The position numbers and the translations under genes were made by a program. A stretch of DNA of 62,418 nucleotides. Origin: CAYOXM01 sp964407925. GTDB taxonomy: Bacteria; Patescibacteriota; Patescibacteriia; SG8-24. The notes under the pieces are model-generated. The model saw only the letters and a list, made by a program, of their open reading frames with translations. It did not search any database and was not told the origin of the DNA. Below, piece after piece: positions 16,765 to 25,747 of this stretch (positions are counted from its first letter, which is position 1; every line of letters starts with the position of its first letter). The DNA lies in NCBI GenBank assembly GCA_964407925.1, contig CAYOXM010000006.1:1-62418 (forward strand), read 5' to 3'.

Positions 16765-18432
16765 ATGTGGCCGTTTAACGAAAAAACGAAGAAAGAGACG
16801 GCTGATTCCCCTTGGGCGTACGCGGCCGTCTTTTTCGTCGCGCTCGTCGTCTACGCCTACGTGCAGTTCCAGCCGGCGTTCAGCGATCCCGACTCCTTTT
16901 ACCATGCGAAAATGGGGGCGCTCATGGCACGCGACGGCGTAATCAGGGCGTTCCCATGGCTGCCCTTCACGACGCTCGCGGACGCGTACGCGGACCATCA
17001 TTTCCTCTACCACCTCCTGCTCGTCCCGTTCGTCAACGCGTTCGGCGCGGCGATGGGGACGAAGGTCGTATCGGTCGCGCTGGCGGCCTGCGCCATCGTC
17101 GCGTTTTACGGACTCCTGCGCGCCCATGCCGTGCGTCACGCGTGGGCCTTCACGGCGATTCTCGGAACGACGTCGTCGTTCCTCTTCCGCCTGAACCTCG
17201 CGAAGGCGGGTGCCGCGTCCGTCTGCCTGCTGCTCCTCGCGCTCATCGCCATAAGGAAAAAGAATCCCGCGCTGCTCTTCGTCCTGTCGTGGCTGTACGT
17301 CCTCCTTCACGGCGGGTGGCCGCTCATGGCCGTCGTCATCGTCGTCCATCTGTTCGCGCGAGCGATAGTCGACGCGATGCACGACCGGCATCCCGTCCAT
17401 TCGTGGGCGGGCGTCTGGTTCTGGAAACGCGTGTTCCGCGGCTCGCGCCACGCGCTCGCCGATTTTCTCGCCACCGCCGAAGTCCGCCTCGCGCTCGCCG
17501 CGGCCTGCGGACTCCTCTGCGGCCTCGTGATCAACCCGTATTTCCCGCAGAACCTCGCGTTCTACTGGGAGCAGATCGTGCAGATCGGGGTCATCAACTA
17601 CCGTTCGAGGATCGGCGTCGGGAGCGAGTGGTATCCATACGACCTCTCCAACCTCATCGGCGGCACGTGCGGCCCGTTCGTCGCGATGCTCATCGTCATC
17701 GCCCTGCTCGCCGCGATGATGTTCTGGGACGACGTCGTCCGCCGCCGGCATTCCGCAGTCCGGAGCGACGACGCGACGGCGCGCGTCGCCTTCGTCATCC
17801 TGACGACGTTTTTTTTCGTCATGACGCTGCGCAGCCAGAGGCACGTTGAATATTTCGTCCCGTTTTTCATGACGACGGTCGCGCTCTTCGCCGATTCGCT
17901 GTTCGCGCGTCTCGACGCGCGGGCGCTCGTCGCGCGGCTGAAGACGGTACTCCCGCGTCCCGAGATCCTCGTCCCCGCGTTTTTGGCGTACTGGGTCGCG
18001 GTTTTCCTGTACGTCGGCGCACGCGACGTGCAGGCGACGAAGGACCATTACGACGACGGGCTGCCGTGGACCAAGTACGAGCAGGCGGCGAACTGGCTCC
18101 GGAGGAACACGCCGCGGGGAGCGGTGGTGCTGCACAGCGACTGGGACGACTTTCCGCCGCTGTTCTTCCATGACGACCGCAACCGGTACGTCGTCGGCCT
18201 CGATCCGACGTTCATGTACCGGAAGGATCCGGACAAGTACCGCACGTGGGCGGACATCACGACGGGACGACGGTTGAGCGGCGTCGCGGAAACCGCGAAG
18301 CGCGACTTTGACGCGAATTTTCTCCTTGTCGAGAACGACCACGAGGCGATGCTGAACGCCGCCAAGGTCGATCCGCATCTTTTTGCCGCGTACCATGACG
18401 ACGAAGTGACGATTTTCGCCTCCGACCTATGA
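16765..18432 (+). CDS. STT3/PMT-like polytopic glycosyltransferase
   Basis: 555 residues with about ten membrane segments. The first extracytoplasmic loop carries FSDPDSFYHAKMG, resembling the acidic-motif loop of STT3 oligosaccharyl transferases and other GT-C enzymes. A soluble C-terminal region (about 430-555) follows. It probably transfers sugar from a polyprenyl carrier on the outer face of the membrane. It is the first of four genes in a surface-glycan operon; its stop overlaps the next start (ATGA). The specific reaction is inferred. Confidence 0.7.
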   Translation: MWPFNEKTKKETADSPWAYAAVFFVALVVYAYVQFQPAFSDPDSFYHAKMGALMARDGVIRAFPWLPFTTLADAYADHHFLYHLLLVPFVNAFGAAMGTKVVSVALAACAIVAFYGLLRAHAVRHAWAFTAILGTTSSFLFRLNLAKAGAASVCLLLLALIAIRKKNPALLFVLSWLYVLLHGGWPLMAVVIVVHLFARAIVDAMHDRHPVHSWAGVWFWKRVFRGSRHALADFLATAEVRLALAAACGLLCGLVINPYFPQNLAFYWEQIVQIGVINYRSRIGVGSEWYPYDLSNLIGGTCGPFVAMLIVIALLAAMMFWDDVVRRRHSAVRSDDATARVAFVILTTFFFVMTLRSQRHVEYFVPFFMTTVALFADSLFARLDARALVARLKTVLPRPEILVPAFLAYWVAVFLYVGARDVQATKDHYDDGLPWTKYEQAANWLRRNTPRGAVVLHSDWDDFPPLFFHDDRNRYVVGLDPTFMYRKDPDKYRTWADITTGRRLSGVAETAKRDFDANFLLVENDHEAMLNAAKVDPHLFAAYHDDEVTIFASDL

Positions 18433-20804
18433 GGATCTCGATCGCCATTCCGGTCCTCGACGAGGAGAAGGTGCTCCGCTCGTCGGTGACGAAGATCAGG
18501 ACGTTCGCCGACGCCGCGCTTTCCGCGCACGCCGTGGAAATCGTCATCGCCGACAACGGCTCGACCGACGCGACGGCGGCGATTGCCGACGAGCTGTGCC
18601 GCGATCTTCATGGCGTCAGGACCGTCAGGCTCGCCAAGCGGGGTAAGGGGCTCGCCATACGGAACGCATGGGCTTCCGCGGATGCCGACGCGTACGCTTT
18701 CATGGATGCCGATCTCGCAACTGACCTCGCCGCGCTCCCGGCGCTCGTCGCCGCGCTCGCCATGGGGAGCGACGTCGCAGTCGGTTCGCGCTACCATCCC
18801 GACTCGACGGTCGAGCGCACCGTCCTGCGCAAGGCGCTCTCCTACGGGTATCGGGGCCTCTTGCGCGCGCTTTTCGGTACGCGCGTCACGGACGTCCCAT
18901 GCGGGTTCAAGGCGGTATCCGCCCGCGTCGTGCGCGAGGTCGTGCCGGACGTGAAGGACGACGGCTGGTTTTTCGACACGGAGCTGCTCATGCGCGCCGA
19001 ACGCAGGGGATTCCGCATCGCCGAGGTTGCCGTCACGTGGCGCGAGGTGCGGCCCGAGGGCAGGCGATCGAAAGTGCGCGTGCTCCGGCTGGCGGCCGAT
19101 TACGTGCGCAAGGCGATCGGGCTGCGTCGGGAGCTCGGTCCCGCGCCTCTCCCGCCCGCGCCGTTCGAGGGCGTCGGAGGCGTCGTTCGTTCGGTGACGC
19201 CGCCCGAACGCAGGCTCGTCGCCGCGGCCTCGCTCGTCGCGATGGCGTGTTCGGCGGCGATTCCCGCCGCCGGTTTCCTCGCGGCGCGGGCGCGCGGCCT
19301 CGCATGGACCGGCCGGCAATTCCTTTCCCCCGGCGACCTGAGCGTGTACTTGTCGTACGTCGCCCAGGGCAAGGCCGGTCGTGCGCTCATGGAGAATTTC
19401 GCCACGACCGAACCGCTGGTTCCCGTGTTCAACTGGTTCTGGTTTTCCGTCGGCCAGTTCGCGCGCGTCTTCCGCCTCTCGCCGCTCGTCGCCTACAATG
19501 CCGCTCGCGTGCTCCTGATTCCCGCGCTCGCCGCCGTCGCCTATCTCGCCTTCGCGTGCGTGCTTCGCGGGCGGCGGCATCGCGCCGTCGCGTTCCTCAC
19601 GTTCCTGTTCGCGTCCGGCGTCGGACCCTACGTCGCCGCGTTCCTCCGTCCGACGCTGCCGACGGCGACGTCGTACGCCTGGCCGATCGATTTTTGGGTC
19701 GGAGAGTCCAACACGTTCCTGACGATGCTGCACAGCCCGCACTTCGTCGCCTCGCTCGCGCTCCTCGTCGCCTCGTCCGCGCTGATGCTGCTCGCGCTCG
19801 ATACCGGAAAGGCCGGCCATGCCGCGCTCGCTGGCGTCGCCGCCCTCGCGCTGTTCCAGTTTCACCCGTTCCACGCGCCCACGCTGTACGCGGTCTTCTT
19901 CGCGATTATCGCGGCGCGGTCGCTGTTCGACGGCGTGCGCGGCGGCGATTTTCGCGCCTACGCCCTGTTCGTCGGCATTTCCGCACCGGCCGTCGCCTAC
20001 CATTGGTGGCTCACGCACCTCACGAGGAACGCCCGGTTCATGCTCGATACCAACGTCACGCTCACGCCGTCGTTCGGCTACGTCGCCGCCGGCCTCGGCG
20101 TCGTCCTGCCGCTCGCGGCATACGGGGCCCTGCGCTTGCGCGGTCACGCCTCGATGTCCGCTCCGCATCGCCGCGCCCTCGCGCTGTGGGCCGCCGTCCA
20201 GCTGCTCGTCATCTACGGCCCGCTGACGTTCCAGCGGCGGCTCATCGAAGGCATCGCTTTCCCGCTCGCCGCCCTCGCCGCGCCCGTCGTCGTCGCGGCG
20301 TACGACCGTTACGCGTCGCGCAAGGAATGGCGGCCGTACGTCATCGCGTACGCCCCGCTCATCGCCGCCGTCCTCTTCCTGCCGTCGACGGTCGGAGCGG
20401 TCGTGAGGAGCCTGAGCGTGAACGAGCCGTCGATGCGCGCCATCTCCTTCATCACTCCCGGCGAACGGGCTGCGTACGCGTGGATCGCGAGCAGGACGCC
20501 GCCGGACGCCGTCATCCTCGCGGGCGAAGGCGCGGGAAACTTGGTCATCGGCCTCGGCGAAAGGAAGACCTACCTCGGACACTGGGCCAACACCATCGAT
20601 TCGGGAAGGAAGCGCGCGCAGGTGAACGGTTTTTACGGGGTCTGGACGGATGACGAGCGGCGGGATTTCCTTATTCGTGAGAGAATAACCCACGTGGTCG
20701 TCGGCGCCGCCGAGCGCGCCGGCGGCGGCGCGGTATCTCGGACGCCGGGGCTCGCACCCGCGTTCATCACCGACGGCATCGTCGTCTACGCCTTTACGCC
20801 CTGA
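18429..20804 (+). CDS. GT2 glycosyltransferase fused to a GT-C-like membrane domain
   Basis: 791 residues. Residues 1-235 form a dolichyl-phosphate-glucose-synthase-like GT2 domain (IAIPVLDEE, DNGSTDAT, FMDADLATD with the DxD metal site, VPCGFKAVS). Residues 265-700 form about eleven membrane segments of a PMT-like domain, ending in a soluble tail. The fusion couples synthesis of a polyprenyl-phosphate sugar on the inside with its use outside. It is translationally coupled to the upstream STT3-like gene. Confidence 0.8.
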   Translation: MRISIAIPVLDEEKVLRSSVTKIRTFADAALSAHAVEIVIADNGSTDATAAIADELCRDLHGVRTVRLAKRGKGLAIRNAWASADADAYAFMDADLATDLAALPALVAALAMGSDVAVGSRYHPDSTVERTVLRKALSYGYRGLLRALFGTRVTDVPCGFKAVSARVVREVVPDVKDDGWFFDTELLMRAERRGFRIAEVAVTWREVRPEGRRSKVRVLRLAADYVRKAIGLRRELGPAPLPPAPFEGVGGVVRSVTPPERRLVAAASLVAMACSAAIPAAGFLAARARGLAWTGRQFLSPGDLSVYLSYVAQGKAGRALMENFATTEPLVPVFNWFWFSVGQFARVFRLSPLVAYNAARVLLIPALAAVAYLAFACVLRGRRHRAVAFLTFLFASGVGPYVAAFLRPTLPTATSYAWPIDFWVGESNTFLTMLHSPHFVASLALLVASSALMLLALDTGKAGHAALAGVAALALFQFHPFHAPTLYAVFFAIIAARSLFDGVRGGDFRAYALFVGISAPAVAYHWWLTHLTRNARFMLDTNVTLTPSFGYVAAGLGVVLPLAAYGALRLRGHASMSAPHRRALALWAAVQLLVIYGPLTFQRRLIEGIAFPLAALAAPVVVAAYDRYASRKEWRPYVIAYAPLIAAVLFLPSTVGAVVRSLSVNEPSMRAISFITPGERAAYAWIASRTPPDAVILAGEGAGNLVIGLGERKTYLGHWANTIDSGRKRAQVNGFYGVWTDDERRDFLIRERITHVVVGAAERAGGGAVSRTPGLAPAFITDGIVVYAFTP

Positions 20805-20814
20805 TCCAGCAGCG

Positions 20815-21537
20815 ATGAAAGCCCTCGTCGTCATCCCCACGTACAACGAACGCGAGAACGTCTCCCGCGTCGTCCCCGCCGTCATCGCGACGGACGGCGT
20901 TTGCGTACTCGTCGTCGACGATGCCTCTCCTGACGGCACGGGCGCGGTAGCGGACGGCTTGGCGGCGGCTCATCCGGGACGCGTTTTCGTCCTGCACCGG
21001 TCGGGCAAGCTCGGTCTCGGCAGCGCCTACCTCGACGGCTTCCGCTTCGGCATCGAACGCGGCTTCGACGCGCTCTGCGAGATGGATGCGGACGGTTCGC
21101 ACGATCCCGCGGTCCTTCCCGCGCTTCTCGCCGAGGCGTCCGGCGGCGCCGACGTCGCCATCGGTTCGCGCCGCGTCGCCGGCGGAAAGGTTGTCGGCTG
21201 GTGCCCGCACCGCCACCTCATGAGCTGGGGCGCGATGGCGTTTTCCCGCCTCGCGCTCGGCCTCTCGACGCGTGACGTGACGTCGGGTTTTCGCTGCTAC
21301 CGCCGTCCGGCGGTCGAAGCGCTCCTCGCGCTCGGCATCGCGAGCGACGGTTACGCGTTCCAGGAGGAGACCGTCTATCATTGCGAACGGCTCGGTTTCC
21401 GCGTCGCCGAAGTGCCCATCGTTTTCCGCGACCGCGTGCTCGGCGTATCGAAGCTTTCGCCGAAAGAGGTATGGCCGTTTTTCAAAACCGTCCTGCGCCT
21501 GCGTTCCCTGGGGCGCGTCGGACGAAAGGGCCGTTAG
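20815..21537 (+). CDS. polyprenol-phosphate mannosyltransferase (DPM1-like GT2)
   Basis: 240 residues with the full DPM1 signature: VVIPTYNERENV, VVDDASPDGTG, CEMDADGSHDP (DxD) and DVTSGFRCYRR. No C-terminal membrane segments, as in the single-domain DPM1 form. It makes a polyprenyl-phosphate sugar used by GT-C enzymes such as the two upstream. It is 10 nt downstream of the GT2 fusion gene. Confidence 0.88.
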   Translation: MKALVVIPTYNERENVSRVVPAVIATDGVCVLVVDDASPDGTGAVADGLAAAHPGRVFVLHRSGKLGLGSAYLDGFRFGIERGFDALCEMDADGSHDPAVLPALLAEASGGADVAIGSRRVAGGKVVGWCPHRHLMSWGAMAFSRLALGLSTRDVTSGFRCYRRPAVEALLALGIASDGYAFQEETVYHCERLGFRVAEVPIVFRDRVLGVSKLSPKEVWPFFKTVLRLRSLGRVGRKGR

Positions 21538-21538
21538 C

Positions 21539-22417
21539 ATGACCTGCCCGAACTGCGGCGTCGACAACGCGAAAGGCTTCGACATCGCGACTCAGGAGGC
21601 GGGCGCGCCGCGCCGTTGCCGCGTGATCGAGTGCGCGTGCGGCCTGCGTTACCTTGAGGACTATGCGGCCGACCGTTCCGCGGTCTACGGCGAGGAGTAC
21701 GCGATGTGGGCGAAATCGGCGGAGGCCGACGAGGCCGTCATCGGCGCGGCAAAACGCGAAGCTTTCCGCGCGCAGCTTGCCGAGCTTGCGCGTTTCGTCG
21801 ACGGTGCGGGAAAGCGGTTGCTCGACGTGGGGACGGGCAAGGGATACCTCCTCGACGAGGCGCGTGACCTGGACTTCGACTGCCATGCCGTGGAGATATC
21901 CGCGTACGCAGCCGCGGCGGCGGAAAGGAAATTCCCCGGACGCGTTTTCACCGGAACGCTTGACGCAGCCCGCTATCCCGAAGCGTCCTTCGACGTCGTC
22001 ACGATCACCGACGTGCTAGAGCATGTCGCCGACCCGCACGCGCTCGTCGCCGAGCTCGGCCGCGTGCTCAAGCCCGGCGGACTGCTGCTCGTCATAACGC
22101 CGGACGCGGGTTCGTTCAGCAGGAAGCTGCTCGGCGGCAGGTGGTTTCAATTCAAATACGAGCACGTCACGTACTGGGACCGCCGCTCGGTCGCGGCGCT
22201 CCTCGGCCGACACGGTTTCGCGATCCGGCTCATCAGGACGAACGTGAAGCGCTACACGCTCGCCTATTACGAACGGTACTTCGCCAAGTACGCCTTCCTC
22301 GGTCCGGTCGGCAAGGCGATCGCCGCGGCGATCCGCGCGCTTCCCGAGTCGGTCGGGCGCGTCGCGTTCTCGAATCCCGTGAGCGGAGAGATGCTCGTCA
22401 TCGCGGAGCGCCGATGA
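21539..22417 (+). CDS. class I SAM methyltransferase with N-terminal zinc ribbon
   Basis: 292 residues. An N-terminal C-P-N-C ... C-A-C knuckle is followed by a methyltransferase type 11/12 fold with motif I LLDVGTGKGYLL, acidic VEIS, and VVTITDVLEHVADP. Such enzymes often sit in polysaccharide clusters and modify sugars or lipid-linked intermediates. It is directly after the DPM1-like gene. Its last 20 bases overlap the 3' end of the convergent DUF2079 gene. Confidence 0.85.
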   Translation: MTCPNCGVDNAKGFDIATQEAGAPRRCRVIECACGLRYLEDYAADRSAVYGEEYAMWAKSAEADEAVIGAAKREAFRAQLAELARFVDGAGKRLLDVGTGKGYLLDEARDLDFDCHAVEISAYAAAAAERKFPGRVFTGTLDAARYPEASFDVVTITDVLEHVADPHALVAELGRVLKPGGLLLVITPDAGSFSRKLLGGRWFQFKYEHVTYWDRRSVAALLGRHGFAIRLIRTNVKRYTLAYYERYFAKYAFLGPVGKAIAAAIRALPESVGRVAFSNPVSGEMLVIAERR

Positions 22418-24362
22418 CGACGGGTCGCAGTACGGCCGCAATCTCGACGACCGGGACGCCGACGGGCGCAAGGGAAGTACCGCGATAGCCGTTCATGGCG
22501 AGGCGGTATTTCGTTTTTTCGAGGGTCATTTCGGGAACGTATTCTCCGGCAGGCAGGCCATCCGTCGGAATGACGGCGTACGTCCTGCGCGTGCCGGTCG
22601 CAATGACGCGCGATGCGGGAGGGATGCCGTCGATGAGGATGCGGGTCTCGGCGCGAATGTTTCCGCGCCTGTCTTTCAGCGCGAACCGCGCGACGCGGCC
22701 GTCGGCCTCGCCCGCAGCCATGGCCCAGTCGGCGGTAATGAGGACGTCATTGTCACGCAGCAACACGCCGTACCGGGCGAGCGGCGGGCTCGTTCCCTCC
22801 GCGGTTATCGACTCGGTGACGGCGGACGGCGCGCCATCTTTTTCGTACGTTACGAACGGTCCGCGGTAGCGCACGGGTTGGCCGAGCGCGGCGAGCAGCC
22901 GCGCGTTCCCGCCGGCGTACTGCGATGCCGTCCACGAGGTCGTCGGGAACGTCCACCGATACGTCGTAAGATCGTTCAGGTCGAGCAGCGCGTATCGAAG
23001 GTCATGCGGCGGCGGATAGGGGGCGGCGCCGAATTGGGTGACACCGAGGAAAACGTAGTGCAGCGAGTACAGCCGTTCGCGCGAGGAAAGGCGCGGCAGG
23101 AGCGAGTAGCTTGCGGCGACTGGCGCATCCTCGGGTATCGCAGAGACGGCCTCTTCCGCGAGCGCCGCGTACCGCGCGTGTTCCCCAGGCACGAATGCCA
23201 GCGCGATGGCGCTCGGCAGGGGTCCGATGGTCAACGCGCAAAAGATCGTGCCGATCGCGATGGTCAGCGCCGCTCCAGCGACGGCTTCATGACGGTCGAG
23301 CGGGAGCAGTTTCCGGAGTGCCGCCGGCGCGTGCGGCAGCGCCTCGATGAACGCGAGGAAAATCGCCGGCAGGAAAAGCGAGGCGTAGTGCGTTTGCAAA
23401 ATGAGTTCTCCGCCGCCCGCGCCCCCGAGGACGATTTGGGCGAACACCGCGGCCGCGAGGAGGAGCCTGCGGGGACGCAGGAGCGGGACGAATGCCAGCG
23501 CCATGAGGAAACCGATGAGCATCTCGGCGTTCGGCATCGTCATGACATGTCGGAGCACGCGGAGCGGATGCAGGACCGCGCCGGTGACGATCCCCAGCGG
23601 CGTATTCCCGAGCCAGGAGTAGTACGCCGCGAACTTGTACGCGCCGCCGACCGCAAAATGCCCGACGAGACGCATGGCGAAAGCGAACCAGACGCCGGCG
23701 ACAGCGACGGGCGCCACCTGCCACCACCGCTCGCGCTTTTCGAATAATGCGAGCACGCCGATGAGTGCGACGAAGAGCGCCACGTCCTCGCGGCAGAGAA
23801 GCGCAATCAGCGTCCAAGCGACGAACGGCGTCTTTCTTCCGCGCTCGTAGGCGAGCATCGCGAAGAGGAGCGGCGCGACGGCGAACGGCAAGATGTGGAA
23901 TTCGAAAAACGCGATGTTCCAGACGAGCGGATTGGCGAGCCAGAGGAACGCGGCCGCGAGCGGCGCAAGGCGGGCGGCCGTACCAGGGACTTTTTCAAAT
24001 TTCAGCTTCGCAATCAGGAAGAGCGGCCATGCGGCGACGGCGAGCGCGGTAGCTTGGAGCGCGAGGAGCGCCCGCGGGTCGGGGAACAGGGCGTAGGGGA
24101 GCGAGAGGGGGAGGATGGCGAGTTCCGCGTGATCGCCGAGCGAGAGGTGCGGATGGATGGACATCGCGAACGGCCTCCCGTGAACGGTATTCCAGAACAC
24201 CTGATTGAAAATCGCGAGATCGAGCCCGTCATACGCGAAATAAGCGTATTTAACGGAAGTCAGGACCGTAATTAAGATGACAAAAACGCCAATGCCGCTC
24301 CAAACGAGCTTATTTTCCTTCCGAATAAGCCAATCTTTACTAGCGATAAGGCGGGCCCGCAT
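22398..24362 (-). CDS. DUF2079 polytopic membrane protein
   Basis: 654 residues with about ten membrane helices in the first 400 and a soluble beta-rich C-terminal part. It fits DUF2079, a GT-C/PMT-like family (characteristic YDLAIFNQ-type segment, here DGLDLAIFNQVFWNTVHG, and HISPIL-like HPHLSLGDH). The function of DUF2079 is not established; a role in envelope glycosylation is inferred from fold and neighbours. The ATG is 8 nt after a TATGAT -10 box. Confidence 0.8.
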   Translation of the reverse strand: MRARLIASKDWLIRKENKLVWSGIGVFVILITVLTSVKYAYFAYDGLDLAIFNQVFWNTVHGRPFAMSIHPHLSLGDHAELAILPLSLPYALFPDPRALLALQATALAVAAWPLFLIAKLKFEKVPGTAARLAPLAAAFLWLANPLVWNIAFFEFHILPFAVAPLLFAMLAYERGRKTPFVAWTLIALLCREDVALFVALIGVLALFEKRERWWQVAPVAVAGVWFAFAMRLVGHFAVGGAYKFAAYYSWLGNTPLGIVTGAVLHPLRVLRHVMTMPNAEMLIGFLMALAFVPLLRPRRLLLAAAVFAQIVLGGAGGGELILQTHYASLFLPAIFLAFIEALPHAPAALRKLLPLDRHEAVAGAALTIAIGTIFCALTIGPLPSAIALAFVPGEHARYAALAEEAVSAIPEDAPVAASYSLLPRLSSRERLYSLHYVFLGVTQFGAAPYPPPHDLRYALLDLNDLTTYRWTFPTTSWTASQYAGGNARLLAALGQPVRYRGPFVTYEKDGAPSAVTESITAEGTSPPLARYGVLLRDNDVLITADWAMAAGEADGRVARFALKDRRGNIRAETRILIDGIPPASRVIATGTRRTYAVIPTDGLPAGEYVPEMTLEKTKYRLAMNGYRGTSLAPVGVPVVEIAAVLRPVVIGAPR

Positions 24363-24370
24363 ACGGCATT

Positions 24371-24376
24371 ATCATA
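24371..24376 (-). promoter_or_regulatory. -10 box (TATGAT), probable leaderless promoter
   Basis: Minus-strand GC-TATGAT ends 8 nt before the ATG at 24362. Confidence 0.5.
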
Positions 24377-24425
24377 GCGCGTTAAGGTGAGGAGCGGTAT
24401 GGATGACCGTATAGTTAAAAAATTA

Positions 24426-24488
24426 GCTAATTTTAGCGAAGAAAGTTTGCCTGACACTCTTGACAAAACCGCCATTTTGTGCTATATT
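24426..24488 (+). promoter_or_regulatory. promoter with operator-like palindrome, copy 1
   Basis: GCTAATTTTAGC (24426-24437, inverted repeat GCTAA-TT-TTAGC), CCTGACA (24450-24456), -35 TTGACA (24460-24465), 17-nt spacer ending TGC, -10 TATATT (24483-24488). The same parts in the same order recur at 26833-26894. The segment is AT-rich against its surroundings. Confidence 0.8.
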
Positions 24489-24492
24489 CATA

Positions 24493-24526
24493 CGTTACTG
24501 GAGAGGCCCTGCGCCAATCCGTAACG
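24493..24526 (+). promoter_or_regulatory. 5' stem-loop at predicted transcript start
   Basis: CGTTAC-T-GGA pairs with TCC-GTAACG around a 15-nt loop. The predicted transcription start (about 24495) falls at the base of the stem, so the mRNA would begin with a hairpin. Confidence 0.5.
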
Positions 24527-24586
24527 AGTTCTCTGACAACCTGTCATCCGCAACCATCAACCGGCATTTCGCCAAGGAGTCACGTC

Positions 24587-25663
24587 ATGGCAAAACACGA
24601 TCGACCCGCCGCACCGCCCCCTCCGGCCGCACCTGCTGCCGACGAGAAAGTCGGCGGCTCTTCGGCCCTCGACGAAGCCCTCCGCCCCGCGGTCTCGAGC
24701 GCGCTGTCCAGCATGCTGGACTGGGTGCTCGATACCAAACCCATCAACGAAGCGCTCAAGTACCTGTCGCCCTCCGTGCGGCAGTTCTCGAGCCTCCTGC
24801 CGATGGGCGTCGGTTACGGCTTCGCCAAGCTCCCCATCAGCCTCTTCCCCAACGAAACCGTCGCGCACTTCTTCCAGGACGTCGTCGTCGAGATGGCTCG
24901 TCACCTCGATCGCAAGATCAAGGCGAACGGGTCGGTCGACAAGGTGTCACCGGAAGAGTACGCCGGCGCGCTTCACGAAGGGATGAAGGCCGCGACCGAG
25001 AAGAGGTACGCCGTCGATCCGCTGGGCCACGTCCACCGGAGCGATTGCGTGAAGCTCGGCGCGTTCCGACGCCCTCATCAGGAACGGAAGGATCGGGACG
25101 GCCGTCCGCTCCCTCCGCCGCCCTCGCAACTCCAGGAAGTCACCTTGGAGTCCGCGATCAGCCAGAAGCTGCGGGTTTCCCCCTGCTGCTTCGAAGGCGT
25201 TCAGGCCGACGTCAAGAAGGCCGACGCGCCGAAGGCGGACAAGAAGTCGCGATCGCCGATGGAAGTCATCGGCGGCAGCGGCGACCCGGAGCTCCAGAAG
25301 CAGTTCAACGACTGGTTCAAGGGGCTCAGCCGCGACGAGCGCGATCGCGTGACCAAGCTGCTGCGGCACCTCGATTCCGTCGACGAGTTCAAGGGCCTCA
25401 TGGCCACGGACCCGGAGATCAGGGACGAGATGCTCACGCTGCTCGAGAACACGAACGCCTCGTACACGGTCGGCAAGGTCCTCGAAGCGATCGGCAAGGC
25501 GGGTAAGACCGTCGGCACCGAAATCGTCGAGGCCGCCAAGGTCGCCTACCGGGAGTTCAAGGCCTGGGAAGCGAGCCTCGCTCCGTTGGAGCGTCGGCTC
25601 GAAGCCCGGCTGAACGCTCCCGCGAAGCGACGCCCCTGGCATCACATGTTCAGGGTCTGGTGA
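24587..25663 (+). CDS. unknown protein, possible zinc-binding segment
   Basis: 358 residues, first gene of the 24.4-28.1 kb module. The N-terminus is Pro/Ala-rich (residues 4-20), followed by a largely helical domain. A segment with HVHRSDC and, some 50 residues later, SPCC resembles small His/Cys zinc sites of the Ada N-terminal type. The C-terminal 140 residues are charged and helical. No signal peptide and no confident TM. AAGGAG at 24574-24579 sets the ATG. I do not recognise the family; function unknown. Confidence 0.8.
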   Translation: MAKHDRPAAPPPPAAPAADEKVGGSSALDEALRPAVSSALSSMLDWVLDTKPINEALKYLSPSVRQFSSLLPMGVGYGFAKLPISLFPNETVAHFFQDVVVEMARHLDRKIKANGSVDKVSPEEYAGALHEGMKAATEKRYAVDPLGHVHRSDCVKLGAFRRPHQERKDRDGRPLPPPPSQLQEVTLESAISQKLRVSPCCFEGVQADVKKADAPKADKKSRSPMEVIGGSGDPELQKQFNDWFKGLSRDERDRVTKLLRHLDSVDEFKGLMATDPEIRDEMLTLLENTNASYTVGKVLEAIGKAGKTVGTEIVEAAKVAYREFKAWEASLAPLERRLEARLNAPAKRRPWHHMFRVW

Positions 25664-25671
25664 CACGAACC

Positions 25672-25704
25672 GCCCCGGAGCAGCCTTAAAAAGCGCTCCG
25701 GGGC
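25672..25704 (+). promoter_or_regulatory. intercistronic hairpin without T-tract
   Basis: GCCCCGGAGC/GCTCCGGGGC ten-base-pair stem right after the stop codon, with no U-run on the 3' side. It may protect or partly attenuate the message rather than terminate it, because the next gene has no promoter of its own that I can see. Confidence 0.55.
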
Positions 25705-25747
25705 ATCCACCATCAACGTTCCACCTGCATTGCACCGGAGGTTTCTC

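Noticed and set aside
15241..18396. A 1051-codon minus-strand open frame
   Set aside because: It is antisense to the ferredoxin, reductase and STT3-like genes, all with clear motifs. Its composition (Arg/Asp/Glu/Val) is typical of antisense shadows.
18048..20939. A 963-codon minus-strand open frame
   Set aside because: Antisense shadow of the GT2 fusion gene; no motif, no SD.
22398..22417. Frameshift where the methyltransferase and DUF2079 genes overlap
   Set aside because: The genes are convergent; a 20-bp tail overlap is normal, and both ends keep family-like sequence.
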